From: Streptomyces camelliae
GTDB taxonomy: Bacteria; Actinomycetota; Actinomycetes; Streptomycetales; Streptomycetaceae
Length of the DNA: 64,000 nt
Reading direction: 5' to 3'
NCBI RefSeq assembly: GCF_027625935.1
Contig: NZ_CP115300.1
Location: forward strand, 7,502,001 to 7,566,000
The notes under the pieces were generated by a model. The model was not told the origin of the DNA. It did not search any database and saw only the letters and a program-made list of their open reading frames with translations. The number at the start of each line of letters is the position of its first letter. The stretch's first letter is position 1. Below, piece by piece: positions 29,768-38,360 of the stretch. The position numbers and the translations under genes were made by a program.

Positions 29768-30511
29768 TCAGCGGCCGAACCGCCGCCCCAGATACTCCTC
29801 GAACGTCACCTTTCCCACCGCCTCATGCGGTGCCAGATGCCCGCCGGCCCGGAAGGCGCGGTACGTCTTGCCGAACAGCGGCAGCTGGGCCACGGCCCGG
29901 CGGCGGCCGGTCGCACCGAGGTAGGCGCGGGCCAGGGAGTCGAAGGAGCGGACCTCGGGGCCGCCCATGTCCGATACCCGTCCGGCCGGTGCGGCGAGGG
30001 CCAACTCGGCGAGCCGGTCGGCGACTTCGGTCACCTCCACCGGCTGGTCCGACACGCCGGCGGGAAGCAGGAGAACGGGCGGCTTGGCCAGTCCGTCCAG
30101 GACCGTGACCACCAGGTCGTGGAACTGGGTCGTGCGCAGCAGCGTGAAGCCGAGGCCCGACTCCTCGATCTGGCGCTCCACCGCCAGCTTGGTCTTGTAG
30201 TAGCCGAACGGAATCCGGTCGACCCCGACGATGGAGATGTAGACCAGATGGCGCACCCCGGCCCGCCGCGCCGCCGCGATCAGGTGACCGGCCGCCTGCT
30301 CGTCGCCGCCGCGCTGCGTGCTCGCGCAGTGCACCACCGTCTCCACTCCCGCGAGCGCGGTGTCGAGGCCCGCGCCGCCCGTGCGCAGATCGACGGCGTA
30401 CGGCTGCGCGCGCCGGCTGAGCACCCGCACCTCGCGGTCGTCCGCCCGCAGCCGCTCCGTCACATGGCGGCCGAGTGTGCCGGTCCCGCCGGTCACCAGG
30501 ATCGTGGTCAT
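29768..30511 (-). CDS. NAD(P)-binding (NmrA/SDR-like) protein, ECF41-associated epimerase type
   Basis: 247 residues from ATG 30511 (MTTILVTGGTGTLGRHVTERLRADDREVRVLSRR). The TGGTGTLG nucleotide loop and VVHCAST segment mark an atypical short-chain reductase or NmrA-like protein. YYKTK occurs at the catalytic position (HLVYISIVGVDRIPFGYYKTKLAVE). ECF41 sigma factors are typically encoded next to a carboxymuconolactone decarboxylase, oxidoreductase or epimerase, and this gene fits that partner role. A TGTCACA motif lies 81-87 bp upstream on its coding strand, between it and the sigma gene. Confidence 0.88.
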   Translation of the reverse strand: MTTILVTGGTGTLGRHVTERLRADDREVRVLSRRAQPYAVDLRTGGAGLDTALAGVETVVHCASTQRGGDEQAAGHLIAAARRAGVRHLVYISIVGVDRIPFGYYKTKLAVERQIEESGLGFTLLRTTQFHDLVVTVLDGLAKPPVLLLPAGVSDQPVEVTEVADRLAELALAAPAGRVSDMGGPEVRSFDSLARAYLGATGRRRAVAQLPLFGKTYRAFRAGGHLAPHEAVGKVTFEEYLGRRFGR

Positions 30512-30591
30512 GCTGTTCCCGTCCCTCTCGGATTCCGGGTGCCCCGGTCGGGGCACTGTTCGCACGCTCAGACCACGTAGCCCCCGCCGAA

Positions 30592-30598
30592 TGTGACA
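30592..30598 (-). promoter_or_regulatory. ECF41-type -35 element
   Basis: The minus strand reads TGTCACA, the reported ECF41 -35 sequence, about 80 bp before the partner gene start. A CGTG tetramer follows 14 bp later; the described -10 is CGTC at about 16, so the -10 match is imperfect. Confidence 0.5.
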
Positions 30599-30615
30599 AG
30601 CGCCGGCCGGCGCGG

Positions 30616-31512
30616 CTACGACGGCACGAGCTGCCGCCGTACGAAGCCCAGCTTGTCCGGGTTCATCGCGGCCCACACATCGGTGATCACACCGTCCCGC
30701 AGCCCGAACGCGGCCACCCCGACGAGCACCTCGCCGACCCACGCGGCCAGCCCGCTCGCGCCGTTGACCTCCACCACCGTGTAGGTCCAGTCCGCCGCGA
30801 ACCGCTCGGCCCCGCCCACCAGGAAGCGCATGACCTTGTCGCGTCCCTCGACCGGACGCAGGGCCGCGGACACCTTGCCGCCGCCGTCGCTCCACCAGAC
30901 CACGTCCTCGGCGAGCAGCTGCTCCAGACCGGCCACATCGCCCTCGCGGGCCGCCGCGAGGAACGTCGTCACCAGCTGCTCCTGCCGCTCGCGCGCCGGC
31001 TCGAACCGGCCCTCCGGCGCGGCGACCCGGGCCACCGCGCGCCGGTACAGCTGGCGGCAGTTGGCCTCGCTCAGGGACAGCACGTCCGCGATCTCCCGGT
31101 GGCTGTGGCCGAACGCCTCGCGCAGCACGTACACCGCCCGCTCGGTCGGCGTCAGCCGTTCGAGGAGCACCAGCATCGCCATGGAGACCTCGTCGCGCTG
31201 CTCCGCCGACTCCAGCGGGCCGAGCGTGCCGTCCGAGGTCAGCACCGGTTCCGGCAGCCAGGGCCCGCGGTAGTCCTCGTGCCGGGCGCGAGCCGAGGTC
31301 AGCCGGGTCAGGCAGAGGTTCGTGACGGTCTTGGCGAGCCATGCGCCCGGGTGCCCGATCGCCGCCCGGTCGGCACCGCTGAACCGCAGATACGCGTCCT
31401 GCACCGCGTCCTCCGCCTCGTGCGCGGAGCCGAGCAGCCGGTAGGCGAGCCCGAACAGGCGGGGCCGGTGGGACTCGAACTCGGCGGCGAGCGGCGGCAG
31501 TGGCACGGTCAT
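30616..31512 (-). CDS. ECF41-group RNA polymerase sigma factor with SnoaL-like C-terminal domain
   Basis: 298 residues from ATG 31512. Sigma region 2 is RLFGLAYRLLGSAHEAEDAVQDAYLRF (residues 18-45) and region 4 is LERLTPTERAVYVLREAFGHSHREIADVLSLSEANCRQLYRRA. The ECF41 signatures are all seen: WLPEP at residues 85-89, DGGGK near residue 212 and NPDKL at 284-288 in the C-terminal SnoaL-like extension. The extension replaces an anti-sigma factor and modulates activity in cis. The partner gene lies downstream with a TGTCACA motif. The inducing signal is unknown. Confidence 0.93.
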   Translation of the reverse strand: MTVPLPPLAAEFESHRPRLFGLAYRLLGSAHEAEDAVQDAYLRFSGADRAAIGHPGAWLAKTVTNLCLTRLTSARARHEDYRGPWLPEPVLTSDGTLGPLESAEQRDEVSMAMLVLLERLTPTERAVYVLREAFGHSHREIADVLSLSEANCRQLYRRAVARVAAPEGRFEPARERQEQLVTTFLAAAREGDVAGLEQLLAEDVVWWSDGGGKVSAALRPVEGRDKVMRFLVGGAERFAADWTYTVVEVNGASGLAAWVGEVLVGVAAFGLRDGVITDVWAAMNPDKLGFVRRQLVPS

Positions 31513-31596
31513 GCGCGTCAGCCTGCCAGAACGGCGATGGCGGCCCGGCGGCGGGCAAGGGCCGTCGTCACCGCCGCCGGACCCGTCCGCACCCTA

Positions 31597-31632
31597 AAAG
31601 GACTAGACCAGTACGGTCAATGGTCCGGACCA
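31597..31632 (+). promoter_or_regulatory. Tandem DasR-box-like sites between the sigma gene and the rib operon
   Basis: AAAGGACTAGACCAGT (31597-31612) matches the published DasR box ACTGGTCTAGACCAGT at 13 of 16 positions. The palindrome TGGTCCGGACCA (31621-31632) keeps the TGGTC/GACCA arms. Their centres are 22 bp apart, two helical turns. The site is 85-120 bp upstream of the ECF41 start codon. Confidence 0.45.
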
Positions 31633-31775
31633 GGCTCAATCCGCCCGCCGAGCACGGCAGTCGGCCCGTGTGACTGCGCCGCGCAAGGCCGGTGACACGC
31701 ACTGTGAGAGAACCCACACTCCTCGCCTGTCTGGACGGCCGTCCGGCGTGGCACACTGGCCGTGTACCAGAAGCA

Positions 31776-31902
31776 GCGCACTCCGGGGTCGGTGAAAGTC
31801 CGAACCGGCGGTTACAGTCCGCGACCCGGTCGCTTCCAGCGACCGGTTGACCAGGTGAAATTCCTGGACCGACGGTTAAAGTCCGGATGGGAGGCAGTGC
31901 GC
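31776..31902 (+). ncRNA. FMN riboswitch (RFN element)
   Basis: The conserved blocks occur in order: GGGGTCGGTGAAAGTCC, GAACCGGCGGTTACAGTCC, GCGACCCGG, CCAGGTGAAATTCC, GGACCGACGGTTAAAGTCC and GGATGGGAGGCAGTGCG, closing with the 5' GCGCACTCC strand. It binds FMN and switches off the riboflavin genes. It precedes ribE by about 155 bp. Confidence 0.97.
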
Positions 31903-31939
31903 GGCGGGCGGGCACGTATTCGTGCGCGTCGCCGTATCT

Positions 31940-31970
31940 GGGCTCGTCCGTGCGCGGACGGCCCTTTTTT
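31940..31970 (+). terminator. Rho-independent terminator of the FMN riboswitch
   Basis: GGGC-CGTCCG (31940-31950, one bulged T) pairs with CGGACG-GCCC (31955-31964) across TGCG, followed by six T (31965-31970). This classical intrinsic terminator, unusual in Streptomyces, is the likely expression platform. Confidence 0.85.
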
Positions 31971-32058
31971 CGGCGTCGTCCGGTGTGCTCACCCGTACAT
32001 GCTGTCGTCATCGACAGGCCCCGGAGTTCGTGCCCGAAGAGGCAGGAGGACCCGGGAA

Positions 32059-32667
32059 GTGTTCACCGGAATCGTCGAAGAGCTGGGTGAGATCACCGCC
32101 GTCGAGAACCTCGGCGACGCCTCCCGTTTCCGGCTCCGCGGCCCCGTCGTGACCGAGGGCGCGCAGCACGGCGACTCCATCGCCGTGAACGGCGTCTGTC
32201 TCACCGTCGTGGAGCACGAGGGCGACGAGTTCACCGCCGACGTCATGGCGGAGACCCTGAACCGCTCCAGCCTCGGCGCGCTGACCGTCGGCTCCCGGGT
32301 CAACCTCGAACGCCCCACCGCGGTGGGCACCCGCCTCGGCGGCCACATCGTGCAGGGCCATGTCGACGGCACCGGCGAGGTGCTGGCGCGCACGCCCTCC
32401 GAGAACTGGGAGATCGTGAAGATCTCCCTCCCCGCGGAACTCGCCCGCTACGTGGTCGAGAAGGGCTCCATCACCGTCGACGGCATCAGCCTCACCGTGG
32501 TCGAGGCCGGCCCCGACTACTTCACCATCAGCCTCATCCCGACCACCCTCGCCCTGACCACGCTCGGCGTGAAGCAGCCCGGCGACCCGGTCAACCTTGA
32601 GGTCGACGTCATCGCCAAGTACGTCGAGCGCCTCCTCGGCGACCGCGCCCAGGGAGCCGGCAAGTGA
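32059..32667 (+). CDS. ribE: Riboflavin synthase, alpha subunit
   Basis: 202 residues from GTG 32059, with AGGAGG at 32044-32049. It dismutates two 6,7-dimethyl-8-ribityllumazine molecules to riboflavin. The internal duplication of two barrel domains is clear: [10 protein letters not shown] ... [14 protein letters not shown] and, in the second half, [37 protein letters not shown] lies between them. It is the first gene of the FMN-riboswitch operon. Its stop overlaps the following transporter start by 4 bp. Confidence 0.97.
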   Translation: MFTGIVEELGEITAVENLGDASRFRLRGPVVTEGAQHGDSIAVNGVCLTVVEHEGDEFTADVMAETLNRSSLGALTVGSRVNLERPTAVGTRLGGHIVQGHVDGTGEVLARTPSENWEIVKISLPAELARYVVEKGSITVDGISLTVVEAGPDYFTISLIPTTLALTTLGVKQPGDPVNLEVDVIAKYVERLLGDRAQGAGK

Positions 32668-33305
32668 ACTGGCTGAACTCCGAGGCCTTCACCCTCTTCG
32701 GCCAGCGCATCATCTGGTCGGACATGACCGGCAACATCCTCGGCCTCATCACGCTCGCCCTCGGCTGGCGCCGCTCCCTGTGGACCTGGCCCGTGCAGTT
32801 CCTGTCCGGCCTCGTCCTGTTCGCCGCCTTCTACGGCCATCTCACCGGCAGCGCCGGCAAGCAGGCCGTCGTCATGGCCGTGGCCCTGTACGGCTGGTGG
32901 CAGTGGCAGCGCAGCAAGGACCGGTCCGGCGACGGCCACATCGCGCCCCGCTTCGCCACCTGGCGCGAGCGCGCGGCCATGCTCGTCGCGGCCGCCGCCG
33001 GCACGGTCGCCGTCGCCCTGTTCTTCCAGGCCCACCCGAGCCTGTCCTGGGACCCCTGGCCGGACGCGTACATCTTCGTCGGCACCGTCGTCGCCATGTA
33101 CGCCCAGGCCAAGGGCATGGTCGAGTTCTGGATCGCCTGGCTCCTCGTCGACCTCGTCGGCGTCCCCCTCAACTTCACCAACGGCTACGCCTTCTCCGGC
33201 TTCGTCTACGTCATCTACGGCGCGCTCGTCCTGTGGGGCATGCGCGACTGGTGGCTGCGCTCCCGCAGGCGTCCGCAGCCCGTCCTGGAAGGAGCTCCGG
33301 CATGA
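32664..33305 (+). CDS. PnuC/PnuX-family vitamin transporter, probably for riboflavin
   Basis: 213 residues from GTG 32664 (GTGA overlap with ribE). About seven membrane spans are seen, and the family features [32 protein letters not shown] and [27 protein letters not shown] match PnuC-type facilitators. PnuC carries nicotinamide riboside, but PnuX homologues encoded in FMN-controlled operons of actinobacteria transport riboflavin. Its place between ribE and ribBA, translationally coupled to both, supports riboflavin as substrate (inference). Confidence 0.88.
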   Translation: MNWLNSEAFTLFGQRIIWSDMTGNILGLITLALGWRRSLWTWPVQFLSGLVLFAAFYGHLTGSAGKQAVVMAVALYGWWQWQRSKDRSGDGHIAPRFATWRERAAMLVAAAAGTVAVALFFQAHPSLSWDPWPDAYIFVGTVVAMYAQAKGMVEFWIAWLLVDLVGVPLNFTNGYAFSGFVYVIYGALVLWGMRDWWLRSRRRPQPVLEGAPA

Positions 33306-34591
33306 CCGCGGCACCTCTGCTCCACGACACCGACCCCATCGAGGACTTCCTGCTCGACCCCGTCGAGCAGGCCATCGCCGACATCGCAGCGGGCCGCCCG
33401 GTCGTGGTCGTCGACGACGAGGACCGGGAGAACGAGGGCGACCTCGTCATCGCCGCCGAGAAGGCGACCCCCGAGATCGTCGCCTTCATGATGAGCGAGT
33501 GCCGGGGCCTGATCTGCGCCCCCATGGAGGGCGAGGAACTCGACCGGCTGCGGCTGCCGCAGATGGTCGAGGACAACACCGAGTCGATGAAGACCGCGTT
33601 CACCGTCTCCGTGGACGCCACCGCCGCGCACGGCGTGACCACCGGCATCTCCGGCGCCGACCGCGCCACCACGCTCCAGCTGCTCGCGAGCGGCACGGCC
33701 GAGCCGACGGACTTCGTCCGCCCCGGCCACATCTTCCCGCTGCGCGCCAAGCCCGGCGGCGTCCTCGTCCGCAACGGTCACACCGAGGCCGCCGTCGACC
33801 TGGCCCGGCTGGCGGGGCTGCGCCCGGCCGGCGCCATCGTGGAGATCGCCGGCGAGGACGGCCGGATGCTGCGGCTGCCCGAGCTGATCCCGTTCGCCCG
33901 CAAGCACGGCCTGACGATCATCTCCATCGAGGACCTGATCGCCTACCGCCGCAGCAGCGAGCCCACCGTCCGCCGCGAGGCCGAGACCCGCCTGCCCACC
34001 GCACACGGCACCTTCACCGCCTACGGCTACCGGTCCACCGCCGACGGAGTCGAGCACGTCGCCCTCGTGCACGGCGAGATCGGCGACGGCGAGGACGTCC
34101 TGGTCCGCATCCACTCCGAATGCCTCACCGGCGACGTCTTCGGCTCCCTGCGCTGCGACTGCGGCCCCCAGCTCGACACCGCCCTGGAGCGCATCCAGCA
34201 GGAGGGCCGGGGCGTGGTGGTCTACCTGCGCGGACACGAGGGGCGCGGCATCGGCCTGCTGTCCAAGCTCCGGGCGTACGAACTCCAGGAGCAGGGCCGC
34301 GACACGCTCGACGCCAACCTCGAACTCGGCCTGCCCGCCGACGCCCGCGACTACGGCGCCGGCGCCCAGATCCTCGCCGACCTCGGCGTGCGCGGCGTCC
34401 GGCTGATGACCAACAACCCCGACAAGACCGACGCGCTGCTGCGCCACGGCCTGAAGGTCACCGGCCGCGAGCCGATGCCGATCCAGGCCGGCGAGCACAA
34501 TCTCCGGTACCTGCGCACCAAGCGCGACCGGATGGGACACGACCTGCCCTGGCTGGACACGCCCGCCGTGGCCGGCTGCGGCAACCAGTAA
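33302..34591 (+). CDS. ribBA: Bifunctional 3,4-dihydroxy-2-butanone-4-phosphate synthase / GTP cyclohydrolase II
   Basis: 429 residues from ATG 33302, overlapping the transporter stop (ATGA). The N-terminal RibB domain shows [25 protein letters not shown] and [28 protein letters not shown]. The C-terminal RibA domain begins near residue 210 and carries [21 protein letters not shown] (zinc cysteines), [20 protein letters not shown] and [14 protein letters not shown]. It feeds both branches of riboflavin synthesis, from ribulose-5-phosphate and from GTP. Both active sites look intact. Confidence 0.97.
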   Translation: MTAAPLLHDTDPIEDFLLDPVEQAIADIAAGRPVVVVDDEDRENEGDLVIAAEKATPEIVAFMMSECRGLICAPMEGEELDRLRLPQMVEDNTESMKTAFTVSVDATAAHGVTTGISGADRATTLQLLASGTAEPTDFVRPGHIFPLRAKPGGVLVRNGHTEAAVDLARLAGLRPAGAIVEIAGEDGRMLRLPELIPFARKHGLTIISIEDLIAYRRSSEPTVRREAETRLPTAHGTFTAYGYRSTADGVEHVALVHGEIGDGEDVLVRIHSECLTGDVFGSLRCDCGPQLDTALERIQQEGRGVVVYLRGHEGRGIGLLSKLRAYELQEQGRDTLDANLELGLPADARDYGAGAQILADLGVRGVRLMTNNPDKTDALLRHGLKVTGREPMPIQAGEHNLRYLRTKRDRMGHDLPWLDTPAVAGCGNQ

Positions 34592-34612
34592 GAGAAAGCA
34601 CTGAGGAGACAC

Positions 34613-35098
34613 GTGAGCGGCAAGGGTGCACCGGAACTGTCCGTACGCAACGCCGGCGACCTGCGGGTCGCCGTCATCGCGGCACAGTGGCACGAGAAGG
34701 TGATGGACGGTCTGGTCAACGGCGCCCTGCGCGCCCTGCACGAGCTGGGCATCGACGAGCCGACCCTGATCCGGGTCCCCGGCAGCTTCGAACTGCCGGT
34801 CGCCGCCAAGGTCCTCGCGGGCCGCGGCTACGACGCGGTGGTCGCCCTCGGCGTCGTCATCCGCGGCGGCACCCCGCACTTCGACTACGTGTGCCAGGGC
34901 GTCACCCAGGGCCTCACCCAGGTCAGCATCGAGACCGGCGTGCCCGTCGGCTTCGGCGTGCTCACCTGCGACACCGAGGAGCAGGCCCTGGACCGGGCCG
35001 GCCTGGAGGGCTCGAACGAGGACAAGGGGCACGAGGCGGTGACCGCGGCGGTGGCCACGGCGGCGACGCTGCGCTCAGTATCCGAACCCTGGCACTAG
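34613..35098 (+). CDS. ribH: 6,7-dimethyl-8-ribityllumazine synthase
   Basis: 161 residues from GTG 34613, 21 bp after ribBA with a GAGGAG ribosome site. It condenses the two products of the pathway to lumazine, the substrate of RibE. Family motifs are [48 protein letters not shown] and the catalytic His in that last block. Subunits normally form pentamers or a 60-mer shell. It completes the rib operon. Confidence 0.97.
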   Translation: MSGKGAPELSVRNAGDLRVAVIAAQWHEKVMDGLVNGALRALHELGIDEPTLIRVPGSFELPVAAKVLAGRGYDAVVALGVVIRGGTPHFDYVCQGVTQGLTQVSIETGVPVGFGVLTCDTEEQALDRAGLEGSNEDKGHEAVTAAVATAATLRSVSEPWH

Positions 35099-35132
35099 GT
35101 CGGCCGCCATAACGGCTAGGGTGGGGCACACC

Positions 35133-35405
35133 ATGTCCAAGAAGACGTTCGAGGAGCTCTTCACCGAGCTCCAGCACAAGGCCTCCCACGGCGATCCCGC
35201 CACTTCCCGCACCGCAGAGCTGGTCGGCAAGGGCGTCCATGCCATCGGCAAGAAGGTCGTCGAAGAGGCCGCCGAGGTCTGGATGGCCGCCGAGTACGAG
35301 GGCAAGGAGGCGGCCGCCGAGGAGATCTCGCAGCTGCTGTACCACGTCCAGGTGATGATGGTCGCCCGCGGTATCTCCCTGGACGACGTCTACGCCCACC
35401 TCTGA
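35133..35405 (+). CDS. hisE: Phosphoribosyl-ATP pyrophosphatase
   Basis: 90 residues from ATG 35133 ([17 protein letters not shown]). It removes pyrophosphate from phosphoribosyl-ATP in histidine synthesis. The all-helical MazG-like fold shows [41 protein letters not shown], with the metal-binding EExxE and ExxD/E residues. It lies 34 bp after ribH and 53 bp before hisG, the next enzyme's gene, a conserved actinobacterial order. Confidence 0.96.
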   Translation: MSKKTFEELFTELQHKASHGDPATSRTAELVGKGVHAIGKKVVEEAAEVWMAAEYEGKEAAAEEISQLLYHVQVMMVARGISLDDVYAHL

Positions 35406-35458
35406 GCACCGCCGTAAGAGTCCCGAAGACACCCCGTCACGCAAAGGAAGCCGACCTC

Positions 35459-36307
35459 ATGCTGCGCATCGCCGTCCCCAACAAGGGTTCACTGTCCGGC
35501 CCTGCGGCGGAGATGCTGCATGAGGCCGGCTACCAGCAGCGCCGCGAGTCCAAGGAGCTGCGGATCGTCGACCCGGTGAACGAGGTCGAGTTCTTCTACC
35601 TCCGCCCCCGCGACATCGCGATCTACGTCGCCTCCGGCCGCCTCGACGTGGGCATCACCGGCCGCGACCTGCTGATCGACTCCGGCGCCGACGCCGAGGA
35701 GATCCTCCCCCTCGGCTTCGCCCGCTCCACCTTCCGCTTCGCCGCCAAGCCCGGCACGGCGAACGGCGTCGAGGACCTCAAGGGCAAGACCGTCGCCACC
35801 TCCTACGAGGGCATCGTCGCGGGGCACCTCACGGACAGCGGCGTCGACGCCTCCGTCGTCCACCTCGACGGTGCCGTGGAGACCGCGATCGAGCTGGGTG
35901 TCGCCGAAGTCATCGCCGACGTCGTCGAGACCGGCACCAGCCTGCGCAACGCCGGTCTGGAGGTCTTCGGCGAGCCGATCATGAAGTCCGAGGCGATCGT
36001 CATCCGGCGCACCGGTGCCGACGGCGAGGAGCCGAAGGTCCAGCAGTTCCTGCGCCGCCTCCAGGGCGTCCTGGTCGCGCGGACCTACGTGATGATGGAC
36101 TACGACTGCCGCGTCGAGCAGCTGGAGAAGGCCGTCGCGCTGACCCCGGGCCTGGAGTCCCCGACCGTCTCCCCGCTGCACAACGAGGGCTGGGTCGCGG
36201 TCCGTGCCATGGTCCCCGCCAAGGAGGCGCAGCGGATCATGGACGACCTCTACGCCATCGGCGCCCGCGCCATCCTGACCACGGCCATCCACGCCTGCCG
36301 CCTCTGA
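35459..36307 (+). CDS. hisG: ATP phosphoribosyltransferase (long form)
   Basis: 282 residues from ATG 35459 (MLRIAVPNKGSLSGPAAEMLHEAGY). It starts histidine synthesis by joining PRPP and ATP and is feedback-inhibited by histidine. The catalytic core includes RDIAIYVASGRLDVGITGRDLLIDSGA and the PRPP loop VADVVETGTSLRNAGL. Residues about 210-282 form the regulatory ACT-like domain of the long form (LVARTYVMMDYDCRVEQLEKAVALTPGLESPTVSPL), so no HisZ subunit is required. Confidence 0.97.
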   Translation: MLRIAVPNKGSLSGPAAEMLHEAGYQQRRESKELRIVDPVNEVEFFYLRPRDIAIYVASGRLDVGITGRDLLIDSGADAEEILPLGFARSTFRFAAKPGTANGVEDLKGKTVATSYEGIVAGHLTDSGVDASVVHLDGAVETAIELGVAEVIADVVETGTSLRNAGLEVFGEPIMKSEAIVIRRTGADGEEPKVQQFLRRLQGVLVARTYVMMDYDCRVEQLEKAVALTPGLESPTVSPLHNEGWVAVRAMVPAKEAQRIMDDLYAIGARAILTTAIHACRL

Positions 36308-36318
36308 GGGGTGTGTGA

Positions 36319-36777
36319 GTGATGTCCGACACTCCCGCGCTTCCCGTGACCTTCCGGCCGGGCCACACCCGGGCGATCCTGCTCACCGCCGGTGTGGTGA
36401 TTTTCCTCACCATCTCCGCGATCGGGCTGCTGCTGGAACAGCTCGGCCCCGGTGAGCGGCTCACCTTCGTCATCACCGGCGCGCTCATCTTCTGGGTGCT
36501 CGCCCTGCTGGCCCGGGTCCGGGTCGTCGCCGACGAATCCGGTGTCACCGTGGTCAACATCGCCAGCAAACGGCGCCTGGAGTGGGCGGAGATCGTTCAG
36601 GTGAACCTCCGTCCGGGCGATCCGTGGGTGTTCCTCAACCTCAGCGACGGCACCAGCCTGCCCGCGCTCGGCATCCAGCCGGGCATCGCCAAGCAGCGCG
36701 CCATCGCCGACGCGCGGGCCCTGCGGGCGCTCGCCGAGGCCCGCTCGACCGTCGTCCGGGCCGACGAGCGGGGCTGA
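36319..36777 (+). CDS. PH-domain membrane protein
   Basis: 152 residues if GTG 36319 is used, or one fewer from ATG 36322; GAGGGG at 36305-36310 favours the former slightly. Two membrane spans lie at residues 15-36 and 46-66 (AILLTAGVVIFLTISAIGLLLEQ; FVITGALIFWVLALLARV). A bacterial PH-type domain follows (VRVVADESGVTVVNIASKRRLEWAEIVQVNLRPGDPWVFLNLSDGTSLPALGIQPG). It starts 11 bp after hisG and probably shares the transcript. Function is unknown; proteins of this family are found after hisG in other Streptomyces. Confidence 0.85.
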   Translation: MMSDTPALPVTFRPGHTRAILLTAGVVIFLTISAIGLLLEQLGPGERLTFVITGALIFWVLALLARVRVVADESGVTVVNIASKRRLEWAEIVQVNLRPGDPWVFLNLSDGTSLPALGIQPGIAKQRAIADARALRALAEARSTVVRADERG

Positions 36778-37025
36778 CTCAAGGGACGGCTCGGGGTGCA
36801 CTCGGGGGCAGATCGGGGTCGGTTCGGGGGCGTCTGCTCTGCCCGAGCGGCCCCTGTCTTGATTAATCTGGTGCCGGAGGCCTTTTCGCTGCGCCTCCGC
36901 CCCTGTGCGCCGACCGGCGTCCAGGGGTTCCTGCTACCCGAGGAGTGACTCCCTCCAGCGATGGACGGATCGTCCTGTAGTACCTGCGCCGCCCCTGCCC
37001 GACATACCGGGAAGGCGGTGGCAGC

Positions 37026-38360
37026 GTGACCCTCTCCCTGCTGCTCCTCGCAGCGGCGTTCCTGCTGATTCTCGCCAACGGCTTCTTCGTGGCCGCCGAG
37101 TTCGGCCTCGTGACGGTCGAGCGCCCGGAGGCCGAGAAGGCCGCGGCCGACGGCGACCGACGCGCCCGTACGGTCGTGGAGTCGCTCAAGGAGCTGTCCT
37201 TCCAGCTCTCCGGCACCCAGCTCGGCATCACCATCACCTCCCTGGTCGTCGGCATGCTCGCCGAACCGGCCCTGGCCCGGTTGCTGCACGGCCCGTTCGC
37301 GGCCCTCGGCCTGCCCGACGGCGCCGTCTCCGGTGTCGCCGTGGCCGTCGGCATGCTGCTGGCCTCCGCGCTGCAGATGGTGATCGGCGAGCTCGTGCCC
37401 AAGAACTGGGCCGTGTCCAAGCCGCTCCAGGTGGCGCGCTTCGTCGCCGGTCCGCAAGCCCGCTTCTCCCGCCTCTTCCGGCCGGTGATCGCCGCGCTCA
37501 ACACCGTCGCCAACCGGCTCGTGCGGGCCCTCGGCGTCGAGCCGGCCGACGAGCTGGCCTCGGCCCGCACTCCGGGCGAACTCGTCTCCCTGGCCCGGCA
37601 CTCCGCCCGGGCCGGCGCCCTGGAGCAGGACACCGCCGACCTCTTCGTCCGCACCCTGTCCCTGGGCGAGCTGACCGCGCAGCACGTCATGACCCCGCGC
37701 GTGAAGGTCAGCGCCCTGCAGGACACGGCCACCGCCGAGGACGTCGTCAACCTCACCCGGGCCACCGGCCTGTCCCGCTTCCCCGTCTACCGGGAGAAGA
37801 TCGACGAGATCGTCGGCATGGCCCACCTCAAGGACGCGCTGGCCGTCCCGGTGCACGAGCGGCTGCGCACCCCGGTGAGCCGTATCGCCCGCAAGGCGCT
37901 GCTGGTCCCCGAGACGCTGCCCGTCCAGCCCCTGCTCGCCCGGCTCCGCTCCGGGCAGCCCATCGCGGTCGTCGTCGACGAGTACGGCGGCACGGCCGGC
38001 GTCGTCACCCTGGAGGACATCGTCGAGGAACTCGTCGGCGAGGTCCGCGACGAGCACGACCGCCCGGACGCGCCGGAACTCGCCGTCGCCCCGCCGCAGG
38101 ACGGCAAGCCCGCCTGGGACGTCGACGGCAGTGTCCGCGTCGACATCCTCCAGCGCATAGGCCTGGACGTGCCCGAGGGGCCGTACGAGACGGTCGCCGG
38201 CCTCGTCGCCGACCTGCTCGGCCGGATCCCGGCCCCCGGCGACCGGGCCGAACTGCCCGGCTGGCGGCTCTCGGTCCGCCAGGTCGGCCACTACCGCGCC
38301 GAACGGGTCCGCCTGGTCAGGACGGCCCCGGTGGTCAACGTGATGGAGGCCGCCCGATGA
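37026..38360 (+). CDS. CNNM/CorC (hemolysin-like) membrane protein, first of a pair
   Basis: 444 residues from GTG 37026. An N-terminal CNNM membrane domain with three to four spans (LLLLAAAFLLILANGFFVAAEFGLVTVERPE; QMVIGELVPKNWAVSKP) is followed by a CBS pair (ELTAQHVMTPRVKVSALQDTATAEDVVNLTRATGLSRFPVY; PIAVVVDEYGGTAGVVTLEDIVEELVGEVRDEHD) and a C-terminal CorC/HlyC domain (VDGSVRVDILQRIGLDVPEGPYETVAGLV). Such proteins are linked to magnesium or cobalt efflux; the hemolysin name is historical. The upstream 248 bp hold a GGACG-GAT-CGTCC dyad (36963-36975) but no recognised metal riboswitch. The second paralogue overlaps by 4 bp. Confidence 0.92.
   Translation: MTLSLLLLAAAFLLILANGFFVAAEFGLVTVERPEAEKAAADGDRRARTVVESLKELSFQLSGTQLGITITSLVVGMLAEPALARLLHGPFAALGLPDGAVSGVAVAVGMLLASALQMVIGELVPKNWAVSKPLQVARFVAGPQARFSRLFRPVIAALNTVANRLVRALGVEPADELASARTPGELVSLARHSARAGALEQDTADLFVRTLSLGELTAQHVMTPRVKVSALQDTATAEDVVNLTRATGLSRFPVYREKIDEIVGMAHLKDALAVPVHERLRTPVSRIARKALLVPETLPVQPLLARLRSGQPIAVVVDEYGGTAGVVTLEDIVEELVGEVRDEHDRPDAPELAVAPPQDGKPAWDVDGSVRVDILQRIGLDVPEGPYETVAGLVADLLGRIPAPGDRAELPGWRLSVRQVGHYRAERVRLVRTAPVVNVMEAAR

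Noticed and set aside
36778..37025. Magnesium or other metal riboswitch before the CNNM genes
   Set aside because: Inverted repeats exist, but the conserved core of the M-box or other known metal riboswitches could not be found.
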